This document shows, piece by piece, positions 34,489 through 41,673 of a stretch of DNA of 45,484 nt (the first letter of the stretch is position 1; each line of letters starts with the position of its first letter). The position numbers and the translations under genes were made by a program. The notes under the pieces were generated by a model. The model ran no database searches. It saw only the letters and a program-made list of their open reading frames with translations, and had not been told where the DNA came from. The DNA comes from a virus. The stretch covers positions 1-45,484 of the IMG/VR virus record IMGVR_UViG_3300034980_000395; one strand, written 5' to 3'.

Positions 34489-35521
34489 CGACAATTGCCC
34501 CAGACGACAGATCGAATGCCGCGCCAGCATCAAGTAGAACGTGCCCCCGCGCAATGGCCTCAATGATTGTCCGCGTCGGCCCCCAGGTCTGCCCCGCATA
34601 CACTTGCGGAAGGCTGTGTTCCCCCACCGCATTCGTGTGGCGTTCCATCCGACCCTTCTCCTGCCAGTCGGCCATCCTCCTGGCGCTTTGCTCAACAAAC
34701 CCAGCGGCGCCGTCGTAGGTGTGCCCCCCGTGTTCGACGCGGTCGACTGACCGGTTCTGTCCGCCCGTAGGAGTATCAAAGCCTGTCTGAAGCAGGCTGA
34801 TGACATCACCACTGACCCCGGCGAAATCGTCCACGGGAATCTGTTCCATGGCCCGTTCGTGACAAGCTAACGGGAGGTTTGGAGCGCCAGTGCGCATCGC
34901 CCGAAACATATCATTCCGCTTTGGGAGTTCGGACCCCCCGTAGATGTCTCCGATCTCGCGGAACGGGACGGCCATCTGCGACAAGTCGTGCAAGAGCGCG
35001 CATGTCTCCATGAGGTGATCAATGAGACGTCCGTGGTTGCGGCTCAGATTCTGAATAAAGAATTCTTGGCTCATGCACCAGAGAATAGGCGCGAAGTCAG
35101 CAGCAATTACCTGCTCAAAAACAGCGCGTGCGTGGCGACTATTCGCCTCGCTCCCCAACGCATTAAACGGTTCTTCGTACGTCGCTGATCGCCGACCGGT
35201 GTTGGGACAAATAATAATGTGCGTTGTCCCCTCGAGGTCAGGCTGGGCGAGGTAATTGGCGATCTTTTCCTCAGTCCACCCCATCATCCGATGACTTGCA
35301 ATCCAGTAGGCTGGGTCACCAGGATAGAGCCACGCCGCGCTCGCGGTATGCCAGTCATGGCGCAGACCGTTCGCGACGGGAACTGGATCTTCGATCGGCC
35401 CTTCGAGCGTTTCAAAGTCGGGCTCTGGTGAAATGTCGATGTCTGGTTCACAGACTGGAGCGGGAGGCGGCGGGGTGGTGCGTCGAAACAAAGATAAGAA
35501 CCAACGAAGTAGTCCAAGCAT
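34481..35521 (-). CDS. Unknown 346-residue protein with hydrophobic N-terminus
   Basis: AGGAGG precedes the ATG. The first 14 residues (MLGLLRWFLSLFRR) form a hydrophobic or amphipathic anchor followed by a Pro-rich spacer (TTPPPPAPV). The body has ASAAWLYPGDPAYWIASHRM, GTTHIIICPNTG, ADFAPILWCMSQEFF, MAVPFREIGDIYGG and a later Asp/Gly-rich region. Alternating strands and helices with acidic and aromatic patches are reminiscent of a TIM-barrel glycoside-hydrolase-like fold, but I cannot name a family. It lies just downstream of the DnaB-like helicase, an unexpected place for a surface-type protein. It overlaps the next gene by eight bases. Confidence 0.6.
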   Translation of the reverse strand: MLGLLRWFLSLFRRTTPPPPAPVCEPDIDISPEPDFETLEGPIEDPVPVANGLRHDWHTASAAWLYPGDPAYWIASHRMMGWTEEKIANYLAQPDLEGTTHIIICPNTGRRSATYEEPFNALGSEANSRHARAVFEQVIAADFAPILWCMSQEFFIQNLSRNHGRLIDHLMETCALLHDLSQMAVPFREIGDIYGGSELPKRNDMFRAMRTGAPNLPLACHERAMEQIPVDDFAGVSGDVISLLQTGFDTPTGGQNRSVDRVEHGGHTYDGAAGFVEQSARRMADWQEKGRMERHTNAVGEHSLPQVYAGQTWGPTRTIIEAIARGHVLLDAGAAFDLSSGAIVDG

Positions 35522-35530
35522 GATGTCCTC

Positions 35531-36844
35531 CTAAAAACGAGATTTCATTTTACGATCGTCACTGCTTTCTGCAGCCGGTTGTGGATCTGATGGGAGTCGA
35601 ACTCGGAACAGCTGTTTGCGCACGTCAAAGACAAGCTCGACGCGACCCAAGGGTCCGTTGCGATGCTTGCTGACCTTGATGATGCATCGGTCTGGAAGTT
35701 CAGACTCATTAAAGAGATAGGGACGCGTGATCAAAAGAATTCTGTCAGCGTCCTGTTCGAGGTCACCGCTCTCCTTTAGGTCCGAGCTCTGTGGTTCGCC
35801 AGATCGATACTCGACTTGGCGGTTTAACTGGCTGAGTGCTAACACGCTGCACTTTAAGTCGTGGGCAATAGCCTTGAGGCCCCGAGATAAAGCGCCGACT
35901 TGTTGCACGCGATTTTGAGACGCAGTTCCCGGCGGCGGGGGCAGGAGTTGCACGTAATCCACGATCAGAAGCCCAGGCTGGGCGACCATCGCCCGTCGAA
36001 GATCCGCAAGGTTCACCGAGGCGTGATCGTCAATCGTAATCGGCAATGCGCCCAACGTCTCTAGCGACCGAGCGACTGCCGTGTATTCCGTTTGACTGAG
36101 CGCACTTTCCCGTAGCGCCCCGAAAGCCACTTTCGCATCGGCGGCCAAACAGCGAAGTGCGAGTGCGTCCTTCGTCATTTCGAGACTCGCGATATAAACG
36201 GGGACTTTATGTGCGGCAGCGCGTGCAAGATGCAGCGCCAGCGCCGTCTTTCCGTGCGAAGGTCGACCCGCGAGAATGGTGAATTCACCCGCTCGAAAAC
36301 CACAGCCTAGTCGGTCCAGTGCCTCGATGCCTGTGGTTGTTACTTCTTCTTTCTCGTCCAGCGCGGCCATCGCGCTCGTGAGGATGTCTCCTAGGCGGTC
36401 TCCGGCTGCTCCACGCACCCGTACAGCCCCTCGAATCGACTCAACCATGCGCGAGGCCACAGACTCAGGGGCGTCGTCTGGGAGCGCCTGAATCGCCTCC
36501 TGACAGAGCGCCATTAACTTGCGTCGATCGGCATGGTCTGTCACGACCTGTGCGTATGCGGTCACATTGGTGCTCTTGGGGACGCCATCTGTCAAGCCAG
36601 AGAGGTAGGCCATCCCCACTGATTCGACGGTGTTGTTCTGTTCGAGAACGTCTTTGATCGTGATGAAGTCAATCGGAGAACGCTTCTTCGCCAGCAAACA
36701 CATGGTTTGATACACGACCTGGTTCGCTTGTCGAAAGAAGTCGTCGGGCGCCAGCAGGTCGACCACTTCACGAAACGCTGAGGGACGCACTAAGATCGCC
36801 CCGAGGACGGCTCTCTCAGCTTCGAGGTCGTGCGGCGTGCTCAT
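35531..36844 (-). CDS. dnaB: DnaB-like replicative helicase (437 aa)
   Basis: The ATG at 36844 overlaps the upstream TGA (ATGA); the open frame beyond it is not used. An N-terminal helical domain (DLEAERAVLGAIL, then FFRQANQVVYQTM) is followed by a RecA-like ATPase: Walker A GRPSHGKT (193-200), Walker B LLIVDYVQLL (292-301), and a later LSQLNRQVE element. This is the DnaB family that unwinds DNA at the replication fork. It is a little shorter than E. coli DnaB (471 aa), typical for phage copies. The co-transcribed upstream gene is its probable loader or initiator. Confidence 0.9.
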   Translation of the reverse strand: MSTPHDLEAERAVLGAILVRPSAFREVVDLLAPDDFFRQANQVVYQTMCLLAKKRSPIDFITIKDVLEQNNTVESVGMAYLSGLTDGVPKSTNVTAYAQVVTDHADRRKLMALCQEAIQALPDDAPESVASRMVESIRGAVRVRGAAGDRLGDILTSAMAALDEKEEVTTTGIEALDRLGCGFRAGEFTILAGRPSHGKTALALHLARAAAHKVPVYIASLEMTKDALALRCLAADAKVAFGALRESALSQTEYTAVARSLETLGALPITIDDHASVNLADLRRAMVAQPGLLIVDYVQLLPPPPGTASQNRVQQVGALSRGLKAIAHDLKCSVLALSQLNRQVEYRSGEPQSSDLKESGDLEQDADRILLITRPYLFNESELPDRCIIKVSKHRNGPLGRVELVFDVRKQLFRVRLPSDPQPAAESSDDRKMKSRF

Positions 36845-37554
36845 GTGGTCGACCCCTGAATCTCGAGGGTCTCCGCGATTTCTGCGGCCTGCGTGAGAAG
36901 CGTGGGGATCGTGCGCTGCCCCCCCTTGAGAAACTTGAGCTTGGGATGATCGTTGGGGAGACGGAGGTATTGCGTGATAATCCGCGTCACATCTTCGTTT
37001 TGGTATGCCATGCATAATTGCTTGGCCGCATCGAAATCTTTTTCTTCCTGCATTCGGTGTTGCAGGTAGGGCTTCTTGCGTTCAGTCAAGTATTGCGTCT
37101 TGTAGGATTCCACGACTTGCCGTGAGCGACTCACGATGTCATCGCTGTTTGGTGGCGCTGCTACATCACTGCGCGATGCCCGCCTCCGCTTCGTCGGCGG
37201 ATCCGGAAAGGCGCTTTTCGTGCGCTTGTGTAACCCCTGCTGGTGGTCGAAGAAGTTCACCACTTCAACGATCTGTTTCTCCTGCACCTGATACCACACA
37301 ATCAATCCGGCCTTATGTAGCGCCTGCAAGGCGGAGGCGAAGTCAGTCTCTGGGCGAGTACTCACGGGGAACACACGGTGCTTGATGGTAAACGCGTCCC
37401 CCTCTAGGCGCCCGAAATCGTCAGCGTGACTCACGATGAGCACAAACAGTAGTTGAGCAAAGAGACTCTGGTCGGACGAAGACGACGCTCCGTCAACCAT
37501 CTGGAAGCGGCGGCTACTGCCAAGCGTCTTTGATATCATGCGTCCGCGTGCCAT
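36841..37554 (-). CDS. Phage replication initiation protein, gpO/DnaD-like (237 aa)
   Basis: The ATG at 37554 has a strong AAGGAGAG site five bases upstream. The first 100 residues look like the N-terminal winged-helix part of phage replication proteins: MISKTLGSSRRFQMV, SLFAQLLFVLIVSHADDFGR, and ALQALHKAGLIVWYQVQEKQ. Then comes a basic linker (PPTKRRRASRSD) and a helical C-terminal region with QEEKDFDAAKQLCMAYQN that probably contacts the helicase. It would recognise the origin and recruit the DnaB-like helicase encoded by the next gene. No iteron set was noticed inside the gene. Confidence 0.72.
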   Translation of the reverse strand: MARGRMISKTLGSSRRFQMVDGASSSSDQSLFAQLLFVLIVSHADDFGRLEGDAFTIKHRVFPVSTRPETDFASALQALHKAGLIVWYQVQEKQIVEVVNFFDHQQGLHKRTKSAFPDPPTKRRRASRSDVAAPPNSDDIVSRSRQVVESYKTQYLTERKKPYLQHRMQEEKDFDAAKQLCMAYQNEDVTRIITQYLRLPNDHPKLKFLKGGQRTIPTLLTQAAEIAETLEIQGSTT

Positions 37555-37575
37555 GCAATCTCTCCTTAATAAGGT

Positions 37576-37600
37576 GGCCCGATGCCCCACCGCTCGGGCC
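37576..37600 (-). ncRNA. Minihelix-like hairpin upstream of the replication gene
   Basis: Read on the minus strand, GGCCCGA pairs with TCGGGCC over seven base pairs around an 11-base loop, and ACC follows at once. The shape is that of a tRNA acceptor minihelix reduced to stem and loop. It lies 22 bases before the ATG of the replication gene. A second imperfect hairpin (GCCGGGAGG / CCTCCCGAC on the plus strand) lies further upstream in the same 117-base gap. Function unknown. Confidence 0.4.
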
Positions 37601-37671
37601 AACACGGCAAGGTGCAACGCCGGGAGGGAAGAAAGCAGAGAACCTCCCGACTCGCATGGGGTTTTCGGCCT

Positions 37672-38004
37672 TTAGAACGGGATGTCGTCCTCAGTCATCT
37701 CCGCGACCTTCGCTCCAGGCGCAGGGCGTGACTCTTCCTCGGGCTTGTAGGGCGGTTCAAGAGTGAGGTTCATGTCCGGAGAACGCTCGTTGAACTTCTC
37801 GGCATTCACCCACGCCTTCAAGGTGACCTGTGCTTGATCTGTTGGCACCTTCGAACCGTTGTCCGACAGTAGGACACCTGTTGTTCGCACAGCCTCCTGC
37901 AATTGGGCGACGGTGATTTTCCCGGTAAAGTAGATTTTTCCAGTAGACGTTTCCTTCTTCCACAATCCTGAAACTTTCCCGGTTTTACTGTTATCGTGTG
38001 GCAT
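37672..38004 (-). CDS. ssb: Single-stranded-DNA-binding-like protein with DDIPF tail (110 aa)
   Basis: The protein is short, with GLWKKETSTGKIYFTGKI in the first half, a pattern of OB-fold-like strands, and an acidic C-terminus ending MTEDDIPF. That last motif is the same as the tip of bacterial SSB, which docks partner proteins at replication forks. No clear family match is made for the core. The neighbours (nuclease, annealing protein, replication genes) support ssDNA binding. GGAG stands upstream of the ATG. Confidence 0.7.
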   Translation of the reverse strand: MPHDNSKTGKVSGLWKKETSTGKIYFTGKITVAQLQEAVRTTGVLLSDNGSKVPTDQAQVTLKAWVNAEKFNERSPDMNLTLEPPYKPEEESRPAPGAKVAEMTEDDIPF

Positions 38005-38012
38005 TTTCTCTC

Positions 38013-38684
38013 CTAGCGTTTGAGTAACTTATGTTCTTCTTTCCAGAGGACCAGCGTGCGTGCGGCCATAAAAACGGCGATGTCCGCGACGTCTGAAAAC
38101 TTTTTGAGACTATATGTGCCACGCTTGGTGATATACACGGCGTAGCGATCGACCAGCGGTTTCGACGTGTGCTGCTTCGCTGCCCCAGAAAGCTGCAAAT
38201 GCCGAGAGACAAGGTGCGCATAGCAGGCCAGCTGAATGGCGTGATACGGGGCCGTGCTCCCGCTCTTGATATCAAGGACGACCTTAACGCGCGTCTTGCT
38301 CTTGGGTGGTTTGATGGTTCCCCACCGGTCGATAGTCCCAGCAATGCGCAGCGCGGGGTCGCTCAATGCAACCTCTATCCCCTGCCACTTTGGCTTGCAG
38401 TCCGCGACAAACTTTTTATAGCCCTCCAGGTAGGGGACAATGCCGGGGTCGAGGTCGCTCTCGTCAAGGTCGACGTCGGGGCGATCGTAGTATTCGGTCG
38501 CTTGGTGGACAAACGTCCCGCGCTCCGCATATTTAGGCTGAAACCACGTCGTATCAACAAGGCCACTGAGGCTTCCAATCTGCGTTGACGAGAACAGCAA
38601 CGTGCCCACGTCTGGCTCACCGAGCCAGTAGGTGTGGTCAGACTCACGAAAGACGAGCGGAGACTGCTGCGTGGAATCAGGCAT
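38013..38684 (-). CDS. RecB/Cas4-like PD-(D/E)XK exonuclease (223 aa)
   Basis: The sequence has the set of motifs of the RecB-like nuclease family used in phage recombination: H60 in GTFVH, E104, GTID (D119), VLDIKSG (D138, K140) and QLACYAH (Q151, Y155). It would resect DNA ends so that the ERF protein can anneal them. It overlaps the end of the ERF gene by one base and precedes the SSB-like gene, a common exonuclease-annealase-SSB trio. Confidence 0.8.
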   Translation of the reverse strand: MPDSTQQSPLVFRESDHTYWLGEPDVGTLLFSSTQIGSLSGLVDTTWFQPKYAERGTFVHQATEYYDRPDVDLDESDLDPGIVPYLEGYKKFVADCKPKWQGIEVALSDPALRIAGTIDRWGTIKPPKSKTRVKVVLDIKSGSTAPYHAIQLACYAHLVSRHLQLSGAAKQHTSKPLVDRYAVYITKRGTYSLKKFSDVADIAVFMAARTLVLWKEEHKLLKR

Positions 38685-39355
38685 TAGAATAGCTCGTCAG
38701 TGATCGGCGGCGTGGGCTGCGACTGCGGCTTCGAAGTGGTTGGTGTCGGGACAACAGCCTTCTTCGCTGATGCCTTTTTCTTTGACAGCTTCTTTGGCTT
38801 GGACGTCGGTTTTTTCATGCCGCTGGGGTTGTCATTTGGACTCCTGTTGGCCGACTCCGCATCGTCATCTTCCGGAATTCCGGAGGCTGTTTCTGAGGCT
38901 ACTTGGCGCGTCATTGAGGCAAGCGCATAGCGCTTTGCATAGGTCGTGGCGCTGCCCACCGCTTGCGGACCAGGCTTATCAGGCTGAATCTGCATCGAAC
39001 TCTGAATGAATTCTCCGCTCTTGTGGAGCAGTATCGTGGTGACCTCGACCGTGCCATTCGGGCCGCGATCGGGATCAAAGCTGGGACACTGCACGACAGA
39101 CAGGCCGTTGGCTGCAAACGACTTTCTCATGCCTTCAACGTAGGCAAGGAGATCGCCATACTGTGAGTCGTAGAAGCCGCTCTTCTTCTCAGCCTTGACC
39201 GGCATCGTCGCACCCTGCGCCTTGGCGAGGTCTGGGGCCATCTGCTCCAACGTCGGAGAGGTATAAATCAACCCCGCTTTCGTCACCGGCATAAACTCCG
39301 GGGGTAGTATCGGAAATGTGTTTGGATCTGTAGGACTGCTTTCTTTGTCAGACAT
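38684..39355 (-). CDS. erf: ERF-family single-strand annealing protein (223 aa)
   Basis: Residues from about 30 to 150 carry the ERF family core, with GFYDSQYGDLLAYVEGMRKS, TILLHKSGEFIQSSMQIQ and GSATTYAKRYALASM. P22 Erf works with host nucleases to recombine phage DNA ends. The C-terminal 60 residues are a Lys/Ser/Pro/Thr-rich flexible tail ending in TDELF. GGAGG precedes the ATG. The gene lies two genes downstream of the endolysin, with the HTH regulator in between. Confidence 0.82.
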   Translation of the reverse strand: MSDKESSPTDPNTFPILPPEFMPVTKAGLIYTSPTLEQMAPDLAKAQGATMPVKAEKKSGFYDSQYGDLLAYVEGMRKSFAANGLSVVQCPSFDPDRGPNGTVEVTTILLHKSGEFIQSSMQIQPDKPGPQAVGSATTYAKRYALASMTRQVASETASGIPEDDDAESANRSPNDNPSGMKKPTSKPKKLSKKKASAKKAVVPTPTTSKPQSQPTPPITDELF

Positions 39356-39376
39356 CTTCCCTCCTTAGAGAAGTAA

Positions 39377-39428
39377 TGAGTAAAAGTGACCGAATGTTTG
39401 GCAGAGCATCGGTCTACCGCTCTACTCA
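39377..39428 (-). ncRNA. Possible remnant of a tRNA-Gly(GCC)-like element
   Basis: On the minus strand TGAGTA and TACTCA close a 52-base element. Inside it a segment reads GTAGACCGATGCTCTGCCAAAC followed by ATTCGGTC, close to the D-arm end, anticodon arm (loop CTGCCAA, anticodon GCC) and variable region of a glycine tRNA. One base of the anticodon stem and the whole T-arm are missing. An alternative stem GACCGATG / CATTCGGTC is stable. It is probably a degraded tRNA or a mimic. Confidence 0.4.
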
Positions 39429-39455
39429 CGGGCGGGGAGGCCCGAGCCAATTCAA

Positions 39456-39749
39456 TTACGAGTAGCTTATACTGCTGGGACTTGGTTGCTCCTTGCGTCG
39501 CGCGTGGCGGCACTCAGGCGGAAACAATACCTCAACCCCACACCCAAAGTAGGTGCTGAACACGTAAGCGTTTTCCAAAGTGATAGTCTTGAATCGCTCT
39601 CGCACAACATCGCTAATGTATGTTTGCGTCAGGCCCAGGTCTTGGGCAATCGCGGTTTGCGTAACGCCTCCAAGCTCAATGGCCTTCGCCACGCGATTTC
39701 GCTTGCTGGGCATCCGACTTAATGTTTGAATGTGTGTTTTAGTCAACAT
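39456..39749 (-). CDS. Small HTH transcriptional regulator, Cro/CI-like (97 aa)
   Basis: The ATG at 39749 lies ten bases after a -10 element, with no Shine-Dalgarno site, which fits a leaderless mRNA such as that of lambda cI. A helix-turn-helix at about residues 30-50 (TQTAIAQDLGLTQTYISDVV) is of the Xre family. The C-terminus is basic and flexible, and there is no LexA-type cleavage domain. It probably represses its own promoter and possibly other early promoters through the palindrome at 39790-39808. It is the only obvious regulator here, and no integrase is present. Confidence 0.78.
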   Translation of the reverse strand: MLTKTHIQTLSRMPSKRNRVAKAIELGGVTQTAIAQDLGLTQTYISDVVRERFKTITLENAYVFSTYFGCGVEVLFPPECRHARRKEQPSPSSISYS

Positions 39750-39758
39750 AGTTTTATA

Positions 39759-39787
39759 ACGATAGCATCTCTCTGGCTGTGTGTCAA
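39759..39787 (-). promoter_or_regulatory. Promoter for the HTH regulator (sigma70-like)
   Basis: Read on the minus strand, TTGACA (39787-39782) and TATCGT (39764-39759) are 17 bases apart, and an extended TG stands before the -10. Transcription would begin within about zero to three bases of the regulator's ATG. The -35 is perfect. Confidence 0.75.
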
Positions 39788-39789
39788 CG

Positions 39790-39808
39790 TGCATACAATA
39801 AGTATGCA
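39790..39808. promoter_or_regulatory. Perfect palindrome, likely regulator operator
   Basis: TGCATAC-AATAA-GTATGCA is a perfect seven-base inverted repeat with a five-base centre, two bases upstream of the -35 of the regulator's promoter. This is the usual position and form of an Xre-type repressor operator. Confidence 0.65.
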
Positions 39809-39809
39809 G

Positions 39810-40256
39810 TCACGATATCCATTTCCCCGTACGCATCATCGTGGTGAGATCGTCAAGGCGTCGCGAACCAATCTGGCGCGCCCACTTCGAATCTTTCATT
39901 TGCGCGACCGCTTCACCCCAATTCTTGACGGCAATGGCTGCGCGCATTTTTACAAAGCTGTCGATTGACCCCATGTTGAATACCATGGACACAATGACAG
40001 CTTGACGGACGGGGTTTAATGTCGAGAACCACTTATACCGCTTGGCCTGCGCCGTCGCTTTCTCGACGTCAGCCTTCAGCAGGAGTCGCGCTTCGTCGCG
40101 ACTGATCCCCACGCTTGTGAGGTTGCGACCGATGCCAATCGTGAGGAACCCCTCGATCGGGCCGTTACCAGGCGGCTTCCCGGTCGCGTCATCATAGGGC
40201 TTCAATCGAAGCCCCTCATGTCGCTCAAGCAGAGCGTAAAGTGTCTTGGCAGTCAT
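39810..40256 (-). CDS. Endolysin, T4-type lysozyme (GH24), 148 aa
   Basis: The protein has the catalytic layout of GH24 lysozyme: E14 in ERHEGLRLKPYDD, an Asp at 22 or 23, and T39 in GFLTIGIGRNL. It would cleave cell-wall glycan during lysis. There is no signal peptide, so export would need a holin. It lies on the minus strand next to the regulator gene and far from the virion genes, which is unusual. Length is close to T4 lysozyme (164). Confidence 0.88.
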   Translation of the reverse strand: MTAKTLYALLERHEGLRLKPYDDATGKPPGNGPIEGFLTIGIGRNLTSVGISRDEARLLLKADVEKATAQAKRYKWFSTLNPVRQAVIVSMVFNMGSIDSFVKMRAAIAVKNWGEAVAQMKDSKWARQIGSRRLDDLTTMMRTGKWIS

Positions 40257-40259
40257 GCG

Positions 40260-40529
40260 TTAGCTGGGAGGGGCATCTGGAAAGGTTTCCTCGATCCAGC
40301 GGATTGACACATCGCCGAGATCCCCGTCCCTGTCGACGGTGTGCCACTCGTCAGTAACAAGCTCGGGCGGCTCACGATCTAAGTTTAGTGGCGCGATAAT
40401 ATCGTGCATGTCGGCCCACGCGTAGGTCTGTCTGTTGCCTGCCGTGATGCGCCGGTAAATGGTCTGGTAGTCCTCGTCTACCCAATAGGCCACATGGGGA
40501 GAGAGCCGGGGGTCTGGGACTTTCCACAT
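40260..40529 (-). CDS. Hypothetical 89-residue protein
   Basis: A TTG stands one codon earlier, but ATG 40529 overlaps the upstream TGA and is chosen. The product MWKVPDPRLSPHVAYW is acidic, with many Trp and Asp residues and GDLGDVSIRWIEETFPD near the end. No family is recognised. Its stop lies four bases before the endolysin start. It could be a lysis-associated or early accessory protein. Confidence 0.55.
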   Translation of the reverse strand: MWKVPDPRLSPHVAYWVDEDYQTIYRRITAGNRQTYAWADMHDIIAPLNLDREPPELVTDEWHTVDRDGDLGDVSIRWIEETFPDAPPS

Positions 40530-40822
40530 CAATGCACCGTCTTTGGTGTGGCCGGAGAAAAGAGGAGTCCCTTAAGTTCCGCAGTCAATGGAGACGTCGT
40601 GTCCCCGACCCGTTCTTCCACGACCTCGTAGAGCACCTTGCGTCGGTCAGCGGGTGTCTTGGTGATAGTTAAGAGGTAAGACATTGCCAAGGCGACAGCC
40701 GCAAGGCCAAGCTGTGGGTCGCCTTCGAAATGTTTCTCGAGTTCATTCAATGTGTCGACGGCGCCATGCATCACGACGTCCCACATTTCCTCGTCGCTTT
40801 TAGTAAACCCATCGTCATCCAC
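40529..40822 (-). CDS. Hypothetical 97-residue protein
   Basis: The start is GTG with GGAGG nine bases upstream. The protein is acidic and helical (DNA-mimic proteins can look like this, but nothing specific is seen). It includes HGAVDTLNELEKHFEGD and YLLTITKTPADRRKVLYEVV. Its TGA shares a base with the next ATG. No family recognised. Confidence 0.6.
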   Translation of the reverse strand: MDDDGFTKSDEEMWDVVMHGAVDTLNELEKHFEGDPQLGLAAVALAMSYLLTITKTPADRRKVLYEVVEERVGDTTSPLTAELKGLLFSPATPKTVH

Positions 40823-40850
40823 GGATGCTTGCCTCCTGCTTTATAGTAGC

Positions 40851-41129
40851 CTACTTATGACGACAAGGCCCCTGAATAACCGTGGGCGGAAACTTGTCGA
40901 CCGGAAAGCTGACGAGGCGATTAAGCCCCAATAGCGGCACCAACCCGAGCGATTCCCCTGTCAATGGGTCACACACGTAACAGCACGGGATATTTCCGCG
41001 CGGCACAGCTGCTTCCTGATACACCTGCACCTTGTCTCCATGTGTCGGGACTGGAGCATCGCGATGGAGGTTGAAGTAGACGTCGTGGTAGACGTAGATA
41101 GACCCTGGAGCCACTTGCGAGGGAGGCAT
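40851..41129 (-). CDS. Hypothetical 92-residue protein
   Basis: The ATG immediately follows the stop of the upstream gene, so coupling is likely. The protein is beta-rich, with GSIYVYHDVYFNLH and PCCYVCDPLTG, which contains a cysteine cluster but not a complete zinc site. It has no membrane segment and no recognised family. Confidence 0.55.
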   Translation of the reverse strand: MPPSQVAPGSIYVYHDVYFNLHRDAPVPTHGDKVQVYQEAAVPRGNIPCCYVCDPLTGESLGLVPLLGLNRLVSFPVDKFPPTVIQGPCRHK

Positions 41130-41411
41130 CTAGTTGTCCCGCCCCAGCGCCGTGCCGCTAGTCGCTCCCGTGTTCCATCCTAGAATCTCGCCCACCCTGC
41201 GTCCCTCAGACTCACGAATGCCATCTGCTACCTCGTCGTGCCAGCGAGAGAGCTTCTGGCATCTCTGACTGTCGTTCTTCGCGTCCAGCATCTCGTGAAT
41301 CTTTAAGTAGACTTCGAGCGCATTGATCTGCCCCTTACACACTGGATTTATTGGGGAATCAACTGGGCCTTCTGCGCCTTCAAGAAGACGCTCTGTGGAA
41401 AACTTACTCAT
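41130..41411 (-). CDS. Hypothetical 93-residue protein
   Basis: The correct start is ATG 41411 (MSKFSTERLLEGAEG) with AAGGAGG six bases upstream; the longer frame is not used. The protein has INPVCKGQINALEVYLKIHE and RWHDEVADGIRESEGRRVGE, mostly helical. No family is recognised. Its ATG overlaps the stop of the next upstream small ORF (ATGA). Confidence 0.6.
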   Translation of the reverse strand: MSKFSTERLLEGAEGPVDSPINPVCKGQINALEVYLKIHEMLDAKNDSQRCQKLSRWHDEVADGIRESEGRRVGEILGWNTGATSGTALGRDN

Positions 41412-41566
41412 GGTCTGCCTCCTTCGTGTGTTTTTTGCCACCGCGCTTTGAGCGTGCGGTATCGCGTCCTCCCCTTTGGGGTATCTCGATAGTGGTCGCA
41501 CCCGCCCTTGCACCAGCTTGACGGGTTTCCCTCATCTCCCTTCGGCATGTCTTCGTTGCTATCCAT
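41408..41566 (-). CDS. Small Cys-containing protein (52 aa)
   Basis: This ORF begins MDSNEDMPKGDEGNPS and contains SWCKGGCDHYRDTPKGRTR, with a CxxxC pair. Its TGA overlaps the ATG of the 93-aa gene. A perfect six-base-pair hairpin (41569-41585) ends two bases before the ATG, and there is no good Shine-Dalgarno. Its amino acid pattern is more natural than that of the alternative frame (41404-41589), so I call it with moderate confidence. Confidence 0.5.
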   Translation of the reverse strand: MDSNEDMPKGDEGNPSSWCKGGCDHYRDTPKGRTRYRTLKARWQKTHEGGRP

Positions 41567-41568
41567 TG

Positions 41569-41585
41569 CCGCTCGACCCGAGCGG
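41569..41585 (-). other. Perfect hairpin before the 52-aa ORF
   Basis: CCGCTC-GACCC-GAGCGG forms a perfect six-pair stem with a five-base loop, two bases upstream of the ATG at 41566. There is no U-run, so it is not a terminator. It may block or position ribosomes, or be a processing site. Confidence 0.4.
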
Positions 41586-41673
41586 TCACCCGTCAGGGTG
41601 TGATTCAGTTTTCACAATGGCCGTAGGCAGCGAAAACACCGCCTGAACTGTTCGCCTGGAAACTTCGCCGAAT

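Noticed and set aside
37561-37671. CRISPR-like or iteron repeats in the replication intergenic region
   Set aside because: Only hairpins are present; no regularly spaced direct repeats were found here or elsewhere in the window.
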